A DNA stretch of 64,000 bases from Achatina immaculata. Taxonomy: Eukaryota > Mollusca > Gastropoda > Stylommatophora > Achatinidae. The position numbers were made by a program, and so were the translations under genes. Positions 46,654 through 58,346 of the stretch are shown here, one piece after another (the first letter of the stretch is position 1; every line of letters begins with the position of its first letter). The stretch spans positions 15,858,590-15,922,589 of the forward strand of contig CM019708.1 of the NCBI GenBank assembly GCA_009760885.1, given 5' to 3'. The notes below the pieces were generated by a model. It did no database searches and was not told the DNA's origin. It was given only the letters and a program-made list of their open reading frames with translations.

Positions 46654-47816
46654 GCAAAGTAATAATACTTGAAGAACATATTGAAAAGCAGAAACCATTA
46701 ATACTGAACTTCATAGATTTTAAAAAGGCATTTGATAGCATACACAGAGATTCAATTGGAGAATTTTATGTCTATATGGAATACCATCTAAAATTGTCAA
46801 CATCATTAAGGACTTGTACAGTGGATATGTTTGTGCAGTCAAGACAGAAGAAGAGATGAGTGAATGGTTCCAGGTTGAAACAGGTGTGAAACAAGGATGT
46901 ATACTGTCTCCTTTACTTTTTGGAATTACAATAGACTTCATAATGAAAAAATGCTGCACAGTTAACCCAGGTATTGACTGGGTACATGGGACCCAACTAG
47001 AAGATCTTGATTTTGCTGATGACATAACTCTTATCAGTAATAATGTGAATTTCATGCAAGAAAAAACAGATAGCCTGTCTTCACTGGCTAGCAAAATAGG
47101 ACTTGAAATCAACAAGAACAATACAAAAATAATGAAAATTCCTCTCAATCAAAATGGAAAAATACACATAGAAGGGACAGATATTGAAGAAGTCAATCAA
47201 TTTGCATACCTTGGCAGCTACATAGACCAGGATGGTGACAACAGAAAGGAAGTTAGGATCAGAATTGCAAAAACAGCATCAATCTTCAAGAATCTTGAGA
47301 ACATATGGAATTCCAAAGTTATAAGCACAAAAACCAAGTTAAGACTATTCAATTCAAATGTAATATCCACCCTCATTTATGCATGCGAAAGCTGGAAAAC
47401 AGCTAAAGAAATAGACAAGAAATTAGACTCTTTTGAAAACAAATGCATAAGGAAAATACTCGGCATCAAGTGGAATGAATTCAAGAACAATGCAGAGATA
47501 AGACAGATGACTGAACAACAACCAGTCTCATGGGTGATCAGGAAAAGGAGATGGACATATGTTGGTCACTTGATGAGAAGAAATGATCAGAGAATCCCAA
47601 AACAAGCTATAAAGTGGAACACAACAGGCCAAAGAAAAAGAGGCAGACAGCGTGAAACTCTGAAGAGGACATTATTGAGAGAGGCCAAATTAACAGGCAT
47701 AAAATCCTTTGATGAGGTTGAAAGACTCGCTGAAGACAAGAAAAATTGGCAAACTACTTTGCGAGCCCTATGTGACGTTTAACGGCACGGGAAGGATATA
47801 AGATATATAAGATAAG
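46654..47816 (+). mobile_element. Younger RTE family 3 copy nested in the older one
   Basis: A 5'-truncated, opposite-strand insertion flanked by AATTTCAT at 46646-46653 and 47817-47824. Removing the insert and one duplication restores the older element's minus-strand frame, ...LNVNLDEI/ETAVNLMV. The tail is AAGGATATAAGATATATAAG. Confidence 0.92.
46690..47782 (+). pseudogene. RTE reverse transcriptase, nested copy
   Basis: Motif A (NFIDFKKAFDSI) is in one frame until about 46760. From 46814 a single 322-codon frame carries GVKQGCILSP, FADDITLIS and the full C-terminus to the stop at 47780-47782. One frameshift separates the two; RT fingers are missing. Confidence 0.82.
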
Positions 47817-48233
47817 AATTTCATCTAGGTTGACATTCAGTTGTGGGGCTGGTAAGTCGGTTTCAAGGCCTATCAATTCTTTTGGATGCGGTCGATTAAG
47901 ATTTTCTAGGATGTGTCAGCCCATCTTTGCTTTTGATCTTTACTTGATGTTAATAGTGTGCCAGTTTTGTTAAAGATTGGTCTTTCTTTAGATGCAATAG
48001 TACATGTTAGCCTCTTTTGTATGTTATATAAAGTTTTGCTGTCTCCTGTTTTTGCTGCCTTCTCTGCTTCTTTCACCTTATTATCCATGTATTCTCTTTT
48101 ATCCATTCTAGCTATTGTCTAGTTCTTTGTATGTTGCTTTTGCCAAATATCTTCCAAGATATGTCTTTACATTCAACATGGCTAATTTGGCTGCTCGTCT
48201 TTCATGTAATGATTTCCATGCGTTATCCGATAT

Positions 48234-49220
48234 TCATGATTTTCTACTTGTTGTTTGCAGTCCAGCACTTGTTTTAGCTGCTGTAATTATGGTTGTGCTG
48301 TAAGAATGCCATAAGTCATCTATTTCTGTCTCCTCCACTTCACTGAATGCAGCGAACTGTGTGGTAAGTTCTAGATTAAAATTACTCTTAGTATTTTCGT
48401 CCCGTAGACTATGACTGTTTATCTTTCTGAGTATTGCTTTCGTGTGTTGGCTTTTCAGTTTTAGTCTTATTTTCTTAATACACAGATTGTGATCACTATT
48501 GACTTCTGCACCCCTATATGCTCTTACATCTATCAGAGATATTCTGAATTGCTTTTTAATATAAAAATGATCTATCTGATTTCTGGTTCTGTCATATGGA
48601 GAGATCCATGTTGTTTTATGTATCTCTTTGTGTGGAAATATTGTTCCTCCAGTGACCATGCCATCTGTTAGACATATTTCAATAAATCTTTCTCCATTCT
48701 GATTTACGTATCAGTCTCTTTTTTCCCCCATAGCTTTTCAACGGCAGTGATATCTCTTCCTACCTTGGCGTTGAAGTCTCTCATGACAACTAAGATATGG
48801 TGTTTTGGGACTTTGTTAATGATTTGTTGTAGCTGGTGATAGAAATTGTCTTTTATTTCATCATCTGCAGCGTTCGTGGGTGCATAGCATTGTATGAGTG
48901 TCATTCTTCCGCGCCTTCTTTGGAATCGTGCTCTTAATATACGACTGTTCACTGGTTCCCATTCTGTAAGACTCTTTGCTGCTGCAGTTCACATAATTAT
49001 ACCTACTCCTTCTTGATATTTCCCATCGTCTCTGTCTGAATGTATGATTAACTAACGGTTTTCCGCCGATCTTTTCCCTGCTTCTGGCAATCGCATTTCA
49101 CTGATGCACAGGACGTCTAACTGATATCTGTCCATTTCCTGGATTACCTGAGCAGTTTTTTATGGTGCGGCCATTATTCTTATATTCCAGAATCTGATCT
49201 TTGTCACATATTTGGGGCCG
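48234..49220 (-). pseudogene. RTE apurinic-like endonuclease pseudogene
   Basis: The minus strand shows, in order, IRFWNIRIMA, a MDRYQLDVLCISEMR-type segment, RMTLIQCYAPTN, VVMRDFNAKVG, TTWISPYDRTRNQIDHFYI and SDHNL, the ordered motifs of APE-type endonucleases of RTE elements. Several in-frame stops and a frame change near 48680 inactivate it. Confidence 0.8.
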
Positions 49221-49544
49221 ATGAAAGTGTTCTTTCGGTTGTTGTCTGATCTTGTCTGAGTTGGTATCCCCGCTTCTCGATTGATTGTATTGCGAGTTTT
49301 CGTAACAGTTTGTTTATTTCCCCATCTAGATGGGTCTCAGTATAAAGTTGTTGGCCTTATGCCCAACTCCTGTTCTACGATCTGTGTCGATGCAGAACAT
49401 TCATATCAAGGTATGCCGGCAAGAGCGTTAAAAAGCTCCCGCCATCTTTACGTCACACGGATGCAAAAAAGTCTAAGCCTACTTTATTTGATATTTGTCC
49501 CTAATCATGTTGTCTGTGGACTAAAATGAACATACCAGTCTTGT

Positions 49545-49930
49545 GCACTTCACAACACTCATGTATACAGAAACCAGAGTATCTAATCTTTTAGCACAGC
49601 AACATTTGTTGTGTATTGTCTCAGCCAAGAAAATCAATGAAGTCTTAAGAGAGGCTGGTGTTAAAAGGCAAATTATAACAAAGATCATGGGCAGACAAGC
49701 GAGATTTATAGGACATTTCTTGAGAAGAGGAAAATTGGAACACACTGTGGCAACCGGAAAAACTGAAGGAAGAAGAGACAGAGGAAACCAGAGAGAGAAG
49801 TTACTGGATGGGCTGTCAGTGTGGCTAGGAAGAAAGTCACCGGCGGATCTCATAATCAAGTCTAAAGATAGGGAATTGTGGAGAGAAATGATCGCCTACG
49901 CCACGCGGCACGGCACTTGATTGATGTGAG
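49545..49930 (+). mobile_element. RTE-like 3' fragment, family 5
   Basis: The plus strand encodes the C-terminal region IMGRQARFIGHFLRRGKLEH, TEGRRDRG, WLGRKSPADLI and ATRHGT with stop at 49918-49920, then a TTGATTGATGTGAG tail. It is related to, but distinct from, family 1. Confidence 0.75.
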
Positions 49931-49997
49931 ATGTAGTATTTGAATATATTGGTAGAAAAACAGCACTATCAAATAGAAAACAGAAACAGTGACTTAC

Positions 49998-50048
49998 TTG
50001 TTTCAGGATTCCTCTCTGACAAGTACGGGAACACCAATGTGATCTGTC
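49998..50048 (-). CDS. FREP-B, tentative Ig-tail exon
   Basis: The minus strand has acceptor ATGCACCAG, a 51-nt segment and the consensus donor ACAA/GTAAGT. In phase 1-1 it encodes QITLVFPYLSERNPET, which resembles the C-terminal end of the FREP-A Ig exon (GQIDLISETVTPKEL). Its phase-1 end fits the linker exon at 42471. The rest of an Ig domain was not found upstream, so this could be a decayed remnant or a chance splice pair. Confidence 0.3.
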
Positions 50049-50565
50049 CTGGTGCATATTCCAACAAGCACTGAGACATACCAGCTTATCTATCTCGGTG
50101 TGCGTACCCTAATAAATACAGCAGCATACCAACTTACCTATATCTGTGTGTACATACTGACAAGTATGAAATCATACCACTTTACCCATCATACTAACTT
50201 ACCTTTCTTAGTACAAGTGGATGTGTTGCTTAACAGTAGACCTTACTCCTATTTATAACTCTTGTCGACGTAACTGTTGACGTAAGCTTACATCTGCTGT
50301 TTCTAACTGAGGAGATCACGCAAAGAGGAACGTTTAAAAAAAGACACAAAGATTTACTTGATCCTGTCTGTGATCAATAATATACGCTATGTGAATGGGA
50401 GTATGAAGTTAAGTTATTTCGCGCATAATGAGCATATGACACTTATAGAAGGTACGTGGTTACTGCAGTGGTTTCAGACCTTAATTACAAACCACACACC
50501 AGATGGCGCACGAGGCATGAATCACGTCTGGTTCTGGTTTTATTCGCTGCAAACTTCGTTATAAT
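50049..50565. other. FREP-B 5' region, nothing firm
   Basis: Loose repeats of TACCAACTTACCTAT type occur at about 50080-50210. CAGTGGTTTCAGACC near 50467 could be a hAT end, but no partner was found. Confidence 0.35.
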
Positions 50566-50566
50566 T

Positions 50567-50890
50567 ATACAATATATCAGACATCAGAGTACAGAAAACA
50601 GTCTACATATCCAACAATATATCAGACATCAGAGTAAAGAAAACAGTCTACATATCCAACAATATATCAGACATCAGAGTACAGAAAATAGTCTACATAT
50701 CCAACAATATATCAGACATCAGAGTACAGAAAACAGTCTACATATCCAACAATATATCAGACATCAGAGTAAAGAAAACAGTCTACATATCCAACAATAT
50801 ATCAGACATCAGAGTAAAGAAAACAGTCTACATATCCAACAATATATCAGACATCAGAGTAAAGAAAACAGTCTACATATCCAACACACA
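50567..50890. repeat. 45-bp minisatellite
   Basis: Seven copies of CAATATATCAGACATCAGAG + TACAGAAAACAGTCTACATA + TCCAA. Confidence 0.95.
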
Positions 50891-51500
50891 GCAAACATCA
50901 CGAGACAGAAAAGACTAGACTGGACAAGAATTGCTGTTCTAAAGCTAAACAAGAATTGCTATTATAAAGCTAAACAAGAATTACTATTATAAAGGTAACT
51001 GCCAGTTCACTTCTAAATAGCTATTATGTCATTGTTTTAACATTGTAACAGTCATCAGCATGATCAGTTATTCTAGCAGTAACAACTGCCAGTGCACATT
51101 TTTCTAACAGTATTTTCAGAATTGCTTTCTAAAAACGTTTTCTAAAACTGCTGATAACTGTGAAGTGTTACTTTCAGTTGTTTACATCAGCTTTCTCAGC
51201 CGCGGGCAACAGGATAATTTAGGGTGAAAAATTTGATGGGCCACTGAGCTTGCTGAGGGGGCCACAGAAATTTAAAATGTATTATAAATACTGTCTTGTT
51301 GAGGGGGCCACAGAAAATTAAAGTTTATTATACTATAAATAGTGTCTTGTTGACGTCAGAGAATATGCCCGTTATTCTTCCCATATCCGTATCTGAAACA
51401 GGGAACTTTGCGTCGTCCTCAGCTGAGAAGCAGTGAAGAAGGAGCTCCCACGGTTCAAGTCAGTAGACTACGGTAAGCAAGGTCAGGAAGACCCTGAGAA
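50891..51500. other. Intergenic DNA with a short duplication
   Basis: GAGGGGGCCACAGAAA...TTATTATAAATA-GTGTCTTGTT is repeated in two imperfect copies at 51255-51355. No gene seen. Confidence 0.5.
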
Positions 51501-51504
51501 GAAT

Positions 51505-51908
51505 ACACAAACTAAGTACTTATATAGAAATAAAAGAATACACAAACTAAGTACTTATATAGAAATAAAAGAATACACAAGCTAAGTACTTATATAGAAA
51601 TAAAAGAATACACAAGCTAAGTACTTATATAGAAATAAAAGAATACACAAACTAAGTACTTATATAGAAATAAAAGAATACACAAACTAAGTACTTATAT
51701 AGAAATAAAAGAATACACAAACTAAGTACTTATATAGAAATAAAAGAATACACAAACTAAGTACTTATACAGAAATAAAAGAATACACAGGCTAAGTACT
51801 TATATAGAAATAAAAGAATACACAAACTAAGTACTTATACAGAAATAAAAGAATACACAAACTAAGTACTTATATAGAAATAAAAGAATACACAAGCTAA
51901 GTATCTAT
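51505..51908. repeat. 35-bp minisatellite, array 1
   Basis: About twelve copies of ACTAAGTACTTATATAGAAA + TAAAAGAATACACAA with A/G and TATATAG/TATACAG variants in a specific order. Confidence 0.95.
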
Positions 51909-51913
51909 ATATA

Positions 51914-53230
51914 CTGTTCCAAAAAGAAGCGTAACATATAATATTGCGATTTAAACTGAAGTTTGCTGATCAGACAAGGGAAAATTCCCTAAAACGTTCA
52001 CTTGGACATTGACTTCACGTGCTGACCTGAACTGTACTCAGCAGATGATTCATGAGCACAGAAAAGCGACACTAGTCAAAACAGTATTTTTGACAATAAC
52101 TCATAACAGGTTCACGAGAATCCCGTGAAACTTACTGAACACAAAACTCACTGACCATGTTATTGAATGCATATAAAAGATTGACGCTACTTGAATCAAT
52201 TCATTTGAAAATTTAATGCGTAAGTATAACTCATCACACTACAAAACAACTACTCATCATTATTGGACGTTTACAGACTGGACAGTCACAAAGTGTAGTG
52301 GCCAGACAATTTAATGTGGTTAGAAGCACCAGTAGTCGCATTTGGAGACGATATCAAGAAACAGGCTCGGTTCCAGACCGGCCTCGCAGTGGAAGACCCA
52401 TAATCACAACTCCTGCGAAGACCGCTTCATACGGTTGCGTTACCTCAGGAATCGATTTGCATCTGCGTCCTCAACAGTCCAGTCAATGACAGCAGCTCGT
52501 CGAATTTCAGATCAAACGGTCAGGAACCGGCAGCACGTTGCTGGTCTTTGTACTAGAAGACCATACAGAGGTCCTGTTCTTACAGACCGGCATCGCCAGA
52601 ACCGACTGCAGTGGGCGACCCAGCAATCGTCAATGGACCGTTGCGATTGATTGGAGAAAGGTTTGGTTTAGTGATGAATCATTCTTTCTGCTACAGCGAT
52701 ACGACATAAGAGAAGAGTTTACCGCAGAGTCCATGAGCGCTATGCCCAGAACTGCGTGGATGAGGCTCCTCCACATGGTGGTGGAGGTGTACTGGTGTGG
52801 GGGGGGGGGCGATCAACTTCATGATAATAAACGACTTGGTCAAACTGAAGGACGCCTGACTGCCCAACGATATGTGACTGAAATTCTTCGTCCTCACTTC
52901 CTTCCACTTCTGGCTGCACCAGGGTCGATTTTTCAGTAAGATAGCGCTCGACCTCATGTGGCACAACTCACCACCCAGTTCCTCGCTGACAACAACGTCC
53001 AGACCATTCAGTGGTCATCCATACACCTTACTGAAACGGAGGCCTCAGTTGCAAAGAATAAAAGTCAATTCCAAATTTAATTAACATCATTTAATTGTTA
53101 AAGTGTTAAAGTTTCTTCATGTCAATGTTGAAATATTCATTCTGTAAAATAAAATTTTGATACAAGTTTGAAATTTGGTGTCTATTACGATTACAGTAGT
53201 GTTGCGTTTCTTTTTTTTTTTTTTGAACGG
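51914..53230 (+). mobile_element. Tc1-like transposon, copy 1
   Basis: The ends CTGTTCCAAAAAGAAGCG and (reverse complement of right end) CCGTTCAAAA..GAAACGCAAC form imperfect inverted repeats flanked by TA. 1,317 bp. It split a 35-bp array, which resumes on the far side. Confidence 0.88.
52225..53040 (+). pseudogene. Tc1-like transposase pseudogene, copy 1
   Basis: The N-terminal HTH domain (ARQFNVVRSTSSRIWRRYQE) and GRPIIT linker are followed by a frameshift near 52415. The catalytic part has VWFSDESFF (first Asp) and HLTETE near the end, where the third catalytic acid would lie. Stops and a poly-G-associated frameshift near 52800 break it. Confidence 0.85.
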
Positions 53231-53232
53231 TA

Positions 53233-53622
53233 TATATAGAAATAAAAGAATACACAAACTAAGTACTTATATAGAAATAAAAGAATACACAAGCTAAGTA
53301 CTTATATAGAAATAAAAGAATACACAAGCTAAGTACTTATATAGAAATAAAAGAATACACAAACTAAGTACTTATATAGAAATAAAAGAATACACAAACT
53401 AAGTACTTATATAGAAATAAAAGAATACACAAACTAAGTACTTATATAGAAATAAAAGAATACACAAACTAAGTACTTATACAGAAATAAAAGAATACAC
53501 AGGCTAAGTACTTATATAGAAATAAAAGAATACACAAACTAAGTACTTATACAGAAATAAAAGAATACACAAACTAAGTACTTATATAGAAATAAAAGAA
53601 TACACAAGCTAAGTATCTATAT
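53233..53622. repeat. 35-bp minisatellite, array 2
   Basis: The order of variant units (AAAC, AAGC, AAGC, AAAC x3, TATACAG, AGGC, TATACAG, AAAC, AAGC) is the same as in array 1. Confidence 0.95.
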
Positions 53623-53625
53623 ATA

Positions 53626-54945
53626 CTGTTCCAAAAAGAAGCGTAACATATATAATATTGCGATTTAAACTGAAGTTTGCTGATCAGACAAGGGAAAATT
53701 CCCTAAAACGTTCACTTGGACATTGACTTCACGTGCTGACCTGAACTGTACTCAGCAGATGATTCATGAGCACAGAAAAGCGACACTAGTCAAAACAGTA
53801 TTTTTGACAATAACTCATAACAGGTTCACGAGAATCCCGTGAAACTTACTGAACACAAAACTCACTGACCATGTTATTGAATGCATATAAAAGATTGACG
53901 CTACTTGAATCAATTCATTTGAAAATTTAATGCGTAAGTATAACTCATCACACTACAAAACAACTACTCATCATTATTGGACGTTTACAGACTGGACAGT
54001 CACAAAGTGTAGTGGCCAGACAATTTAATGTGGTTAGAAGCACCAGTAGTCGCATTTGGAGACGATATCAAGAAACAGGCTCGGTTCCAGACCGGCCTCG
54101 CAGTGGAAGACCCATAATCACAACTCCTGCGAAGACCGCTTCATACGGTTGCGTTACCTCAGGAATCGATTTGCATCTGCGTCCTCAACAGTCCAGTCAA
54201 TGACAGCAGCTCGTCGAATTTCAGATCAAACGGTCAGGAACCGGCAGCACGTTGCTGGTCTTTGTACTAGAAGACCATACAGAGGTCCTGTTCTTACAGA
54301 CCGGCATCGCCAGAACCGACTGCAGTGGGCGACCCAGCAATCGTCAATGGACCGTTGCGATTGATTGGAGAAAGGTTTGGTTTAGTGATGAATCATTCTT
54401 TCTGCTACAGCGATACGACATAAGAGAAGAGTTTACCGCAGAGTCCATGAGCGCTATGCCCAGAACTGCGTGGATGAGGCTCCTCCACATGGTGGTGGAG
54501 GTGTACTGGTGTGGGGGGGGGGGCGATCAACTTCATGATAATAAACGACTTGGTCAAACTGAAGGACGCCTGACTGCCCAACGATATGTGACTGAAATTC
54601 TTCGTCCTCACTTCCTTCCACTTCTGGCTGCACCAGGGTCGATTTTTCAGTAAGATAGCGCTCGACCTCATGTGGCACAACTCACCACCCAGTTCCTCGC
54701 TGACAACAACGTCCAGACCATTCAGTGGTCATCCATACACCTTACTGAAACGGAGGCCTCAGTTGCAAAGAATAAAAGTCAATTCCAAATTTAATTAACA
54801 TCATTTAATTGTTAAAGTGTTAAAGTTTCTTCATGTCAATGTTGAAATATTCATTCTGTAAAATAAAATTTTGATACAAGTTTGAAATTTGGTGTCTATT
54901 ACGATTACAGTAGTGTTGCGTTTCTTTTTTTTTTTTTTTGAACGG
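53626..54945 (+). mobile_element. Tc1-like transposon, copy 2
   Basis: Near-identical to 51914-53230. The differences I see are an extra TA near 53650 and one more T in the T run near the right end. It carries the same TA-flanked ends. Confidence 0.9.
53938..54755 (+). pseudogene. Tc1-like transposase pseudogene, copy 2
   Basis: It has the same reading-frame breaks at the same places as copy 1, including the poly-G slip, so the damage predates the duplication. Confidence 0.85.
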
Positions 54946-55019
54946 TATATATATATATAAGTGGAAACAAGAATCCGAGTAAAGTTTGCCAAAGCTTCTC
55001 TTTGGTCTATCTAAAGAGG

Positions 55020-55262
55020 GTTTAAGTAGTGGTAGGTTCTGAAGATAAAGTTAAGGAAGTGGTGCAGAACTATTAGTGGCAGGTTCTGAAGATAAGGTTA
55101 AGGAAATGGTGCAGACCTAGTAGTGGCAGGTTCTGAAGATAAGGTTAAGGAAGTGGTGCAGACCTAGTAGTGGCAGGTTCTGAAGATAAGGTTAAGGAAG
55201 TGGTGCGGACCTAGTAGTGGCAGGTTCTGAAGATAAGGTTAAGGAAGTGGTGCGGACCTAGA
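55020..55262. repeat. 47-bp minisatellite
   Basis: About five copies of AAGTGGTGCAGACCTAGTAG + TGGCAGGTTCTGAAGATAAG + GTTAAGG. Unrelated to the 47-bp array at 11.2 kb. Confidence 0.93.
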
Positions 55263-55490
55263 TTTGTAAGCAGCTGAAAAGCTTCTATTCCAAAGGAATG
55301 AAGAAGCTAGTAGAATGATACAAAAACGTGCAATAACATCAGAGGGAGTATCCGGAGAAGTGATATAGCCATTATATTTTTTTGCTCAGTAACTGGTCTT
55401 ATAGACATTGTTGCCTTTACTTTTTACAACATTTTGTGGAGGTGCTTCTGTCTTGATAAAGTGGTGTGTATATGTGTGAAGCTGATGTTT
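55263..55490. other. Intergenic DNA, nothing recognised
   Basis: No feature. Confidence 0.4.
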
Positions 55491-55494
55491 GATT

Positions 55495-56103
55495 TTATTT
55501 CAGTAAACTTGTGACATATGTGAAACAGTGAACTATCTATTTATTTCAATAAACAAGTGACATATGTGAAACAGTGAGGTATCTATTTATTTCAATAAAC
55601 AAGTGACCTATGTGAAACAGTGAAGTATCTATTTATTTCAATAAACAAGTGACATATGTGAAACAGTGAAGTATCTATTTATTTCAATAAACAAGTGACC
55701 TATGTGAAACAGTGAAGTATCTATTTATTTCAATAAACAAGTGATATATCTGAAACAGTGAACTATCTATTTATTTCAATAAAAATGTGAACATATATGA
55801 AACAGTGAACTATCTATTTATTTCAATAAAAATGTGAACATATATGAAACTGAACTATCTATTTATTTCAATAAAAATGTGAACATATATGAAACAGTGA
55901 ACTATCTATTTATTTCAATAAAAATGTGAACATATATGAAACAGTGAACTATCTATTTATTTCAATAAAAATGTGAACATATATGAAACAGTGAACTATC
56001 TATTTATTTCAATAAAAATGTGAACATATATGAAACTGAACTATCTATTTATTTCAATAAAAATGTGAACATATATGAAACAGTGAACTATCTATTTATT
56101 TCA
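55495..56103. repeat. 46-bp minisatellite, left part
   Basis: Units of about 46 bp (AACAAGTGACATATGTGAAA + CAGTGAAGTATCTATTTATT + TCAATA). The first units read AACAAGTGAC and later ones AAAATGTGAACA. Two units lack CAG. Confidence 0.93.
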
Positions 56104-56606
56104 TATATGGAAATCAAATAAACTAAGCATAAATATGAAAATCAGGATATTTAAGAGTAATGTTCTAAGTGTACTACTCTATGGAAGTGAATGCTGGAAA
56201 ATCACCAAAACCATAGAAAACAAGTTGAATTCTTTCCAGACTAAATGTTTACGTAGAATTAAAAAAATATTTTGGCCAAACACCATAAGAAATAACATCT
56301 TATTAGCAGAAATGCAGATGAAACCACTGACAACAATTATTGAGGAAAGACGCTGGCGATGGTTGGGACATGTGCTCCGAATGACTGACAACTCACTACC
56401 AAAAATAGCACTAAGATGGACACCACAGGGGAGCAGAAGTAAGGGTAGACCAAAAGAGACATGGAGAAGAACAACAGAAAGGATGTTGAGCAATAGAGGG
56501 CTCACCTGGGCAAGAGCAGAAAAAAAGGTGAAAGACAGGCATTTGTGGAAAACCCTTGCGGAAGCCCCATGTGCCCTGGGCACTTAAGGTTCAGAGAGAG
56601 AGAGAG
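56104..56606 (+). mobile_element. RTE-like family 4 insertion within the 46-bp array
   Basis: The plus strand encodes VLLYGSECWKITKT ... CALGT and a stop at 56585-56587, then an AG-repeat tail. It is flanked by ATCTATTTATTTCA at 56090-56103 and 56607-56620, a 14-bp duplication of array sequence. The frame is open for 150 codons but lacks RT. Confidence 0.87.
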
Positions 56607-56745
56607 ATCTATTTATTTCAATAAAAATGTGAACATATATGAAACAGTGAACTATCTATTTATTTCAATAAAAATGTGAACATATATGAAACAGTGAACT
56701 ATCTATTTATTTCAATAAAAATGTGAACATATATGAAACAGTGAA
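56607..56745. repeat. 46-bp minisatellite, right part
   Basis: Three further units of the array interrupted by the RTE fragment. Confidence 0.93.
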
Positions 56746-57070
56746 GCTGCTGCTTTATTTCATTAAACTGATAATATAAATGTAATGAATAAATAAATGA
56801 ACTTTATTGTCAGAAGCTGAAGAATTGTGCACATACATCCATTTGACATTCGACCTTTAATCTCTAAACTTTCATTTTATCAAACATAAGACAAATCTGT
56901 AACATTGAAACTTGTATATTTACTGACACATTTATCTACATAAAGTAACCAAACATACCAGCAATGCTGCTTCTTTCATGTTACTCTACATTAATTTCAA
57001 TTTGCGAAAACAAATTACTGTCCACTGACCTATAGTCTACAGAGAAAGTATACAAATGAGACAAACAGAT
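56746..57070. other. Intergenic DNA, nothing recognised
   Basis: AT-rich, no feature. Confidence 0.4.
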
Positions 57071-57075
57071 ATCTT

Positions 57076-57545
57076 ATGGGTGGGTGAGTGGGTGGGTGAG
57101 TGGGTGGGTGGGTAGGTGGGTGTGTGAGTGGGTGGGTGAGTGAGTGAGTGGGTGGGTGAGTGAGTGAGTGGGTGGGTGGGTGAGTGGTGGGTGAATGGAT
57201 GAGTGGGTGAGTGAGTGAGTGGGTAGGTGAGTGGGTGGGTGGGTGGGTGAGTGGGTGGGTGGGTGAGTGGGTGAGTAGGTGGGTGAGTGAGTGGGTGGGT
57301 GAGTGAGTGAGTGGGTGGGTGAGTGGGTGGGTGGGTGGGTGAGTGAGTGGGTGAATGGGTGGGTGGGTGGGTAAGTGAGTGGGTGAGTGGGTGGGTGGAT
57401 GAGTGGGTGGGTGAGTGGGTGGGTGAGTGAGTGGGTGGGTGAGTGAGTGGGTGGGTGAGTGGGTGGGTGAGTGAGTGGGTGGGTGGGTGAGTGAGTGGGT
57501 GGGTGAGTGGGTGGGTAGGTGGGTGGGTAGGTGGGTGTGGGGGTA
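57076..57545. repeat. GGGT/GAGT tetranucleotide-based array
   Basis: About 470 bp of GGGTGGGTGAGTGAGT-type sequence. It has many runs of three G at 4-bp spacing on the plus strand, a pattern able to form G-quadruplexes. Confidence 0.95.
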
Positions 57546-57850
57546 GTATATAAGTGAAGTCCAGTAAAAACCGAAAAAAGGCTTGAAGTTATAACAAGGA
57601 GTATCACTTAATCATTTTATGTGATATTATTAATAATAAGAATAACCCTTGTAATATTTGGGGTTGTGAAGATGAATTACTTCATATAAAGTGTAGTAGT
57701 GCGTACTTTTTTTTCAAAATTCTAATTAAAATATTGACTTTAAATTATAACAGTTCCATGTTTATGCAAGTTATACTGATGGTAATGCTCTGGCTAAAAA
57801 AAAAAGAAAACATATGTGTGTCTAAAGTATTCCCAAAATATAATTCAAAA
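57546..57850. other. Intergenic DNA, nothing recognised
   Basis: AT-rich, no feature. Confidence 0.4.
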
Positions 57851-57857
57851 TAATACA

Positions 57858-58012
57858 AGAAAGAGAGGAAGACCAAGGCAAAGATGGCTGTAAGGCATCA
57901 TTGATAATCTGCAAATGGACGCATCACCAGCAGGGCATCTTGCTTACAACCGAGAGGCTTATAGGAAAGCTGTTAGGGAGGCAACGGACATGCAAATGAC
58001 TGACTGATTCCC
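57858..58012 (+). mobile_element. RTE family 2 3' terminal fragment
   Basis: AGAGGAAGACCAAGGCAAAG through GGACATGCAAATGACTGACT matches the last 150 bp of the 39.1-40.4 kb copy, with stops. Confidence 0.8.
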
Positions 58013-58346
58013 TTTCCCAAAAGTTTTGATGAAATGGAGATATTTGTGAGTGTTTAAATTGTTTATATACTAATTTTCAAAACATTAAAATGAGAAGAAC
58101 ATAATGGGTTATATTTGATTATAGTCATGTGTGAATATGAACAAGAAATACAGTGACGCAGAAGGTAGATTCCTTGAAACTACAGAGAACGTCACATTTA
58201 GAATTTCTAAGTTCTACAGAGTTTGCTCACTACATAATTATGTATTAGTTGTTCGTGTTAGCTTTATGTTTATATGGCCATGTTCTACTCATAGAGATCT
58301 TGCCAGATCCAACAGCTGAAAGAAATGTCTACATAAATAGATGTTT
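58013..58346. other. FREP-C 3' flank
   Basis: Probably includes the 3' UTR on the minus strand. No clear poly(A) signal. Confidence 0.4.

Larger units (their letters stand above)
45145..49510 (-). mobile_element. Near full-length RTE family 3 element, interrupted
   Basis: With the 46654-47816 insert set aside, the minus strand reads from an endonuclease region (about 49220-48240) through a linker (48106-47840) and RT (46653-45900) to the C-terminus, with an AAGGATGTAAGATGTAATA tail near 45150. The 5' limit near 49510 is approximate. It has frameshifts and stops throughout. It lies in FREP-B sense orientation inside the intron between the linker exon and the tentative Ig-tail exon. Confidence 0.85.

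Noticed and set aside
50467..50482. Second hAT terminus CAGTGGTTTCAGACC
   Set aside because: No partner terminus or 8-bp duplication found nearby.
57074..57607. A Pro/Thr/His-rich 177-codon frame
   Set aside because: Pure tetranucleotide array.
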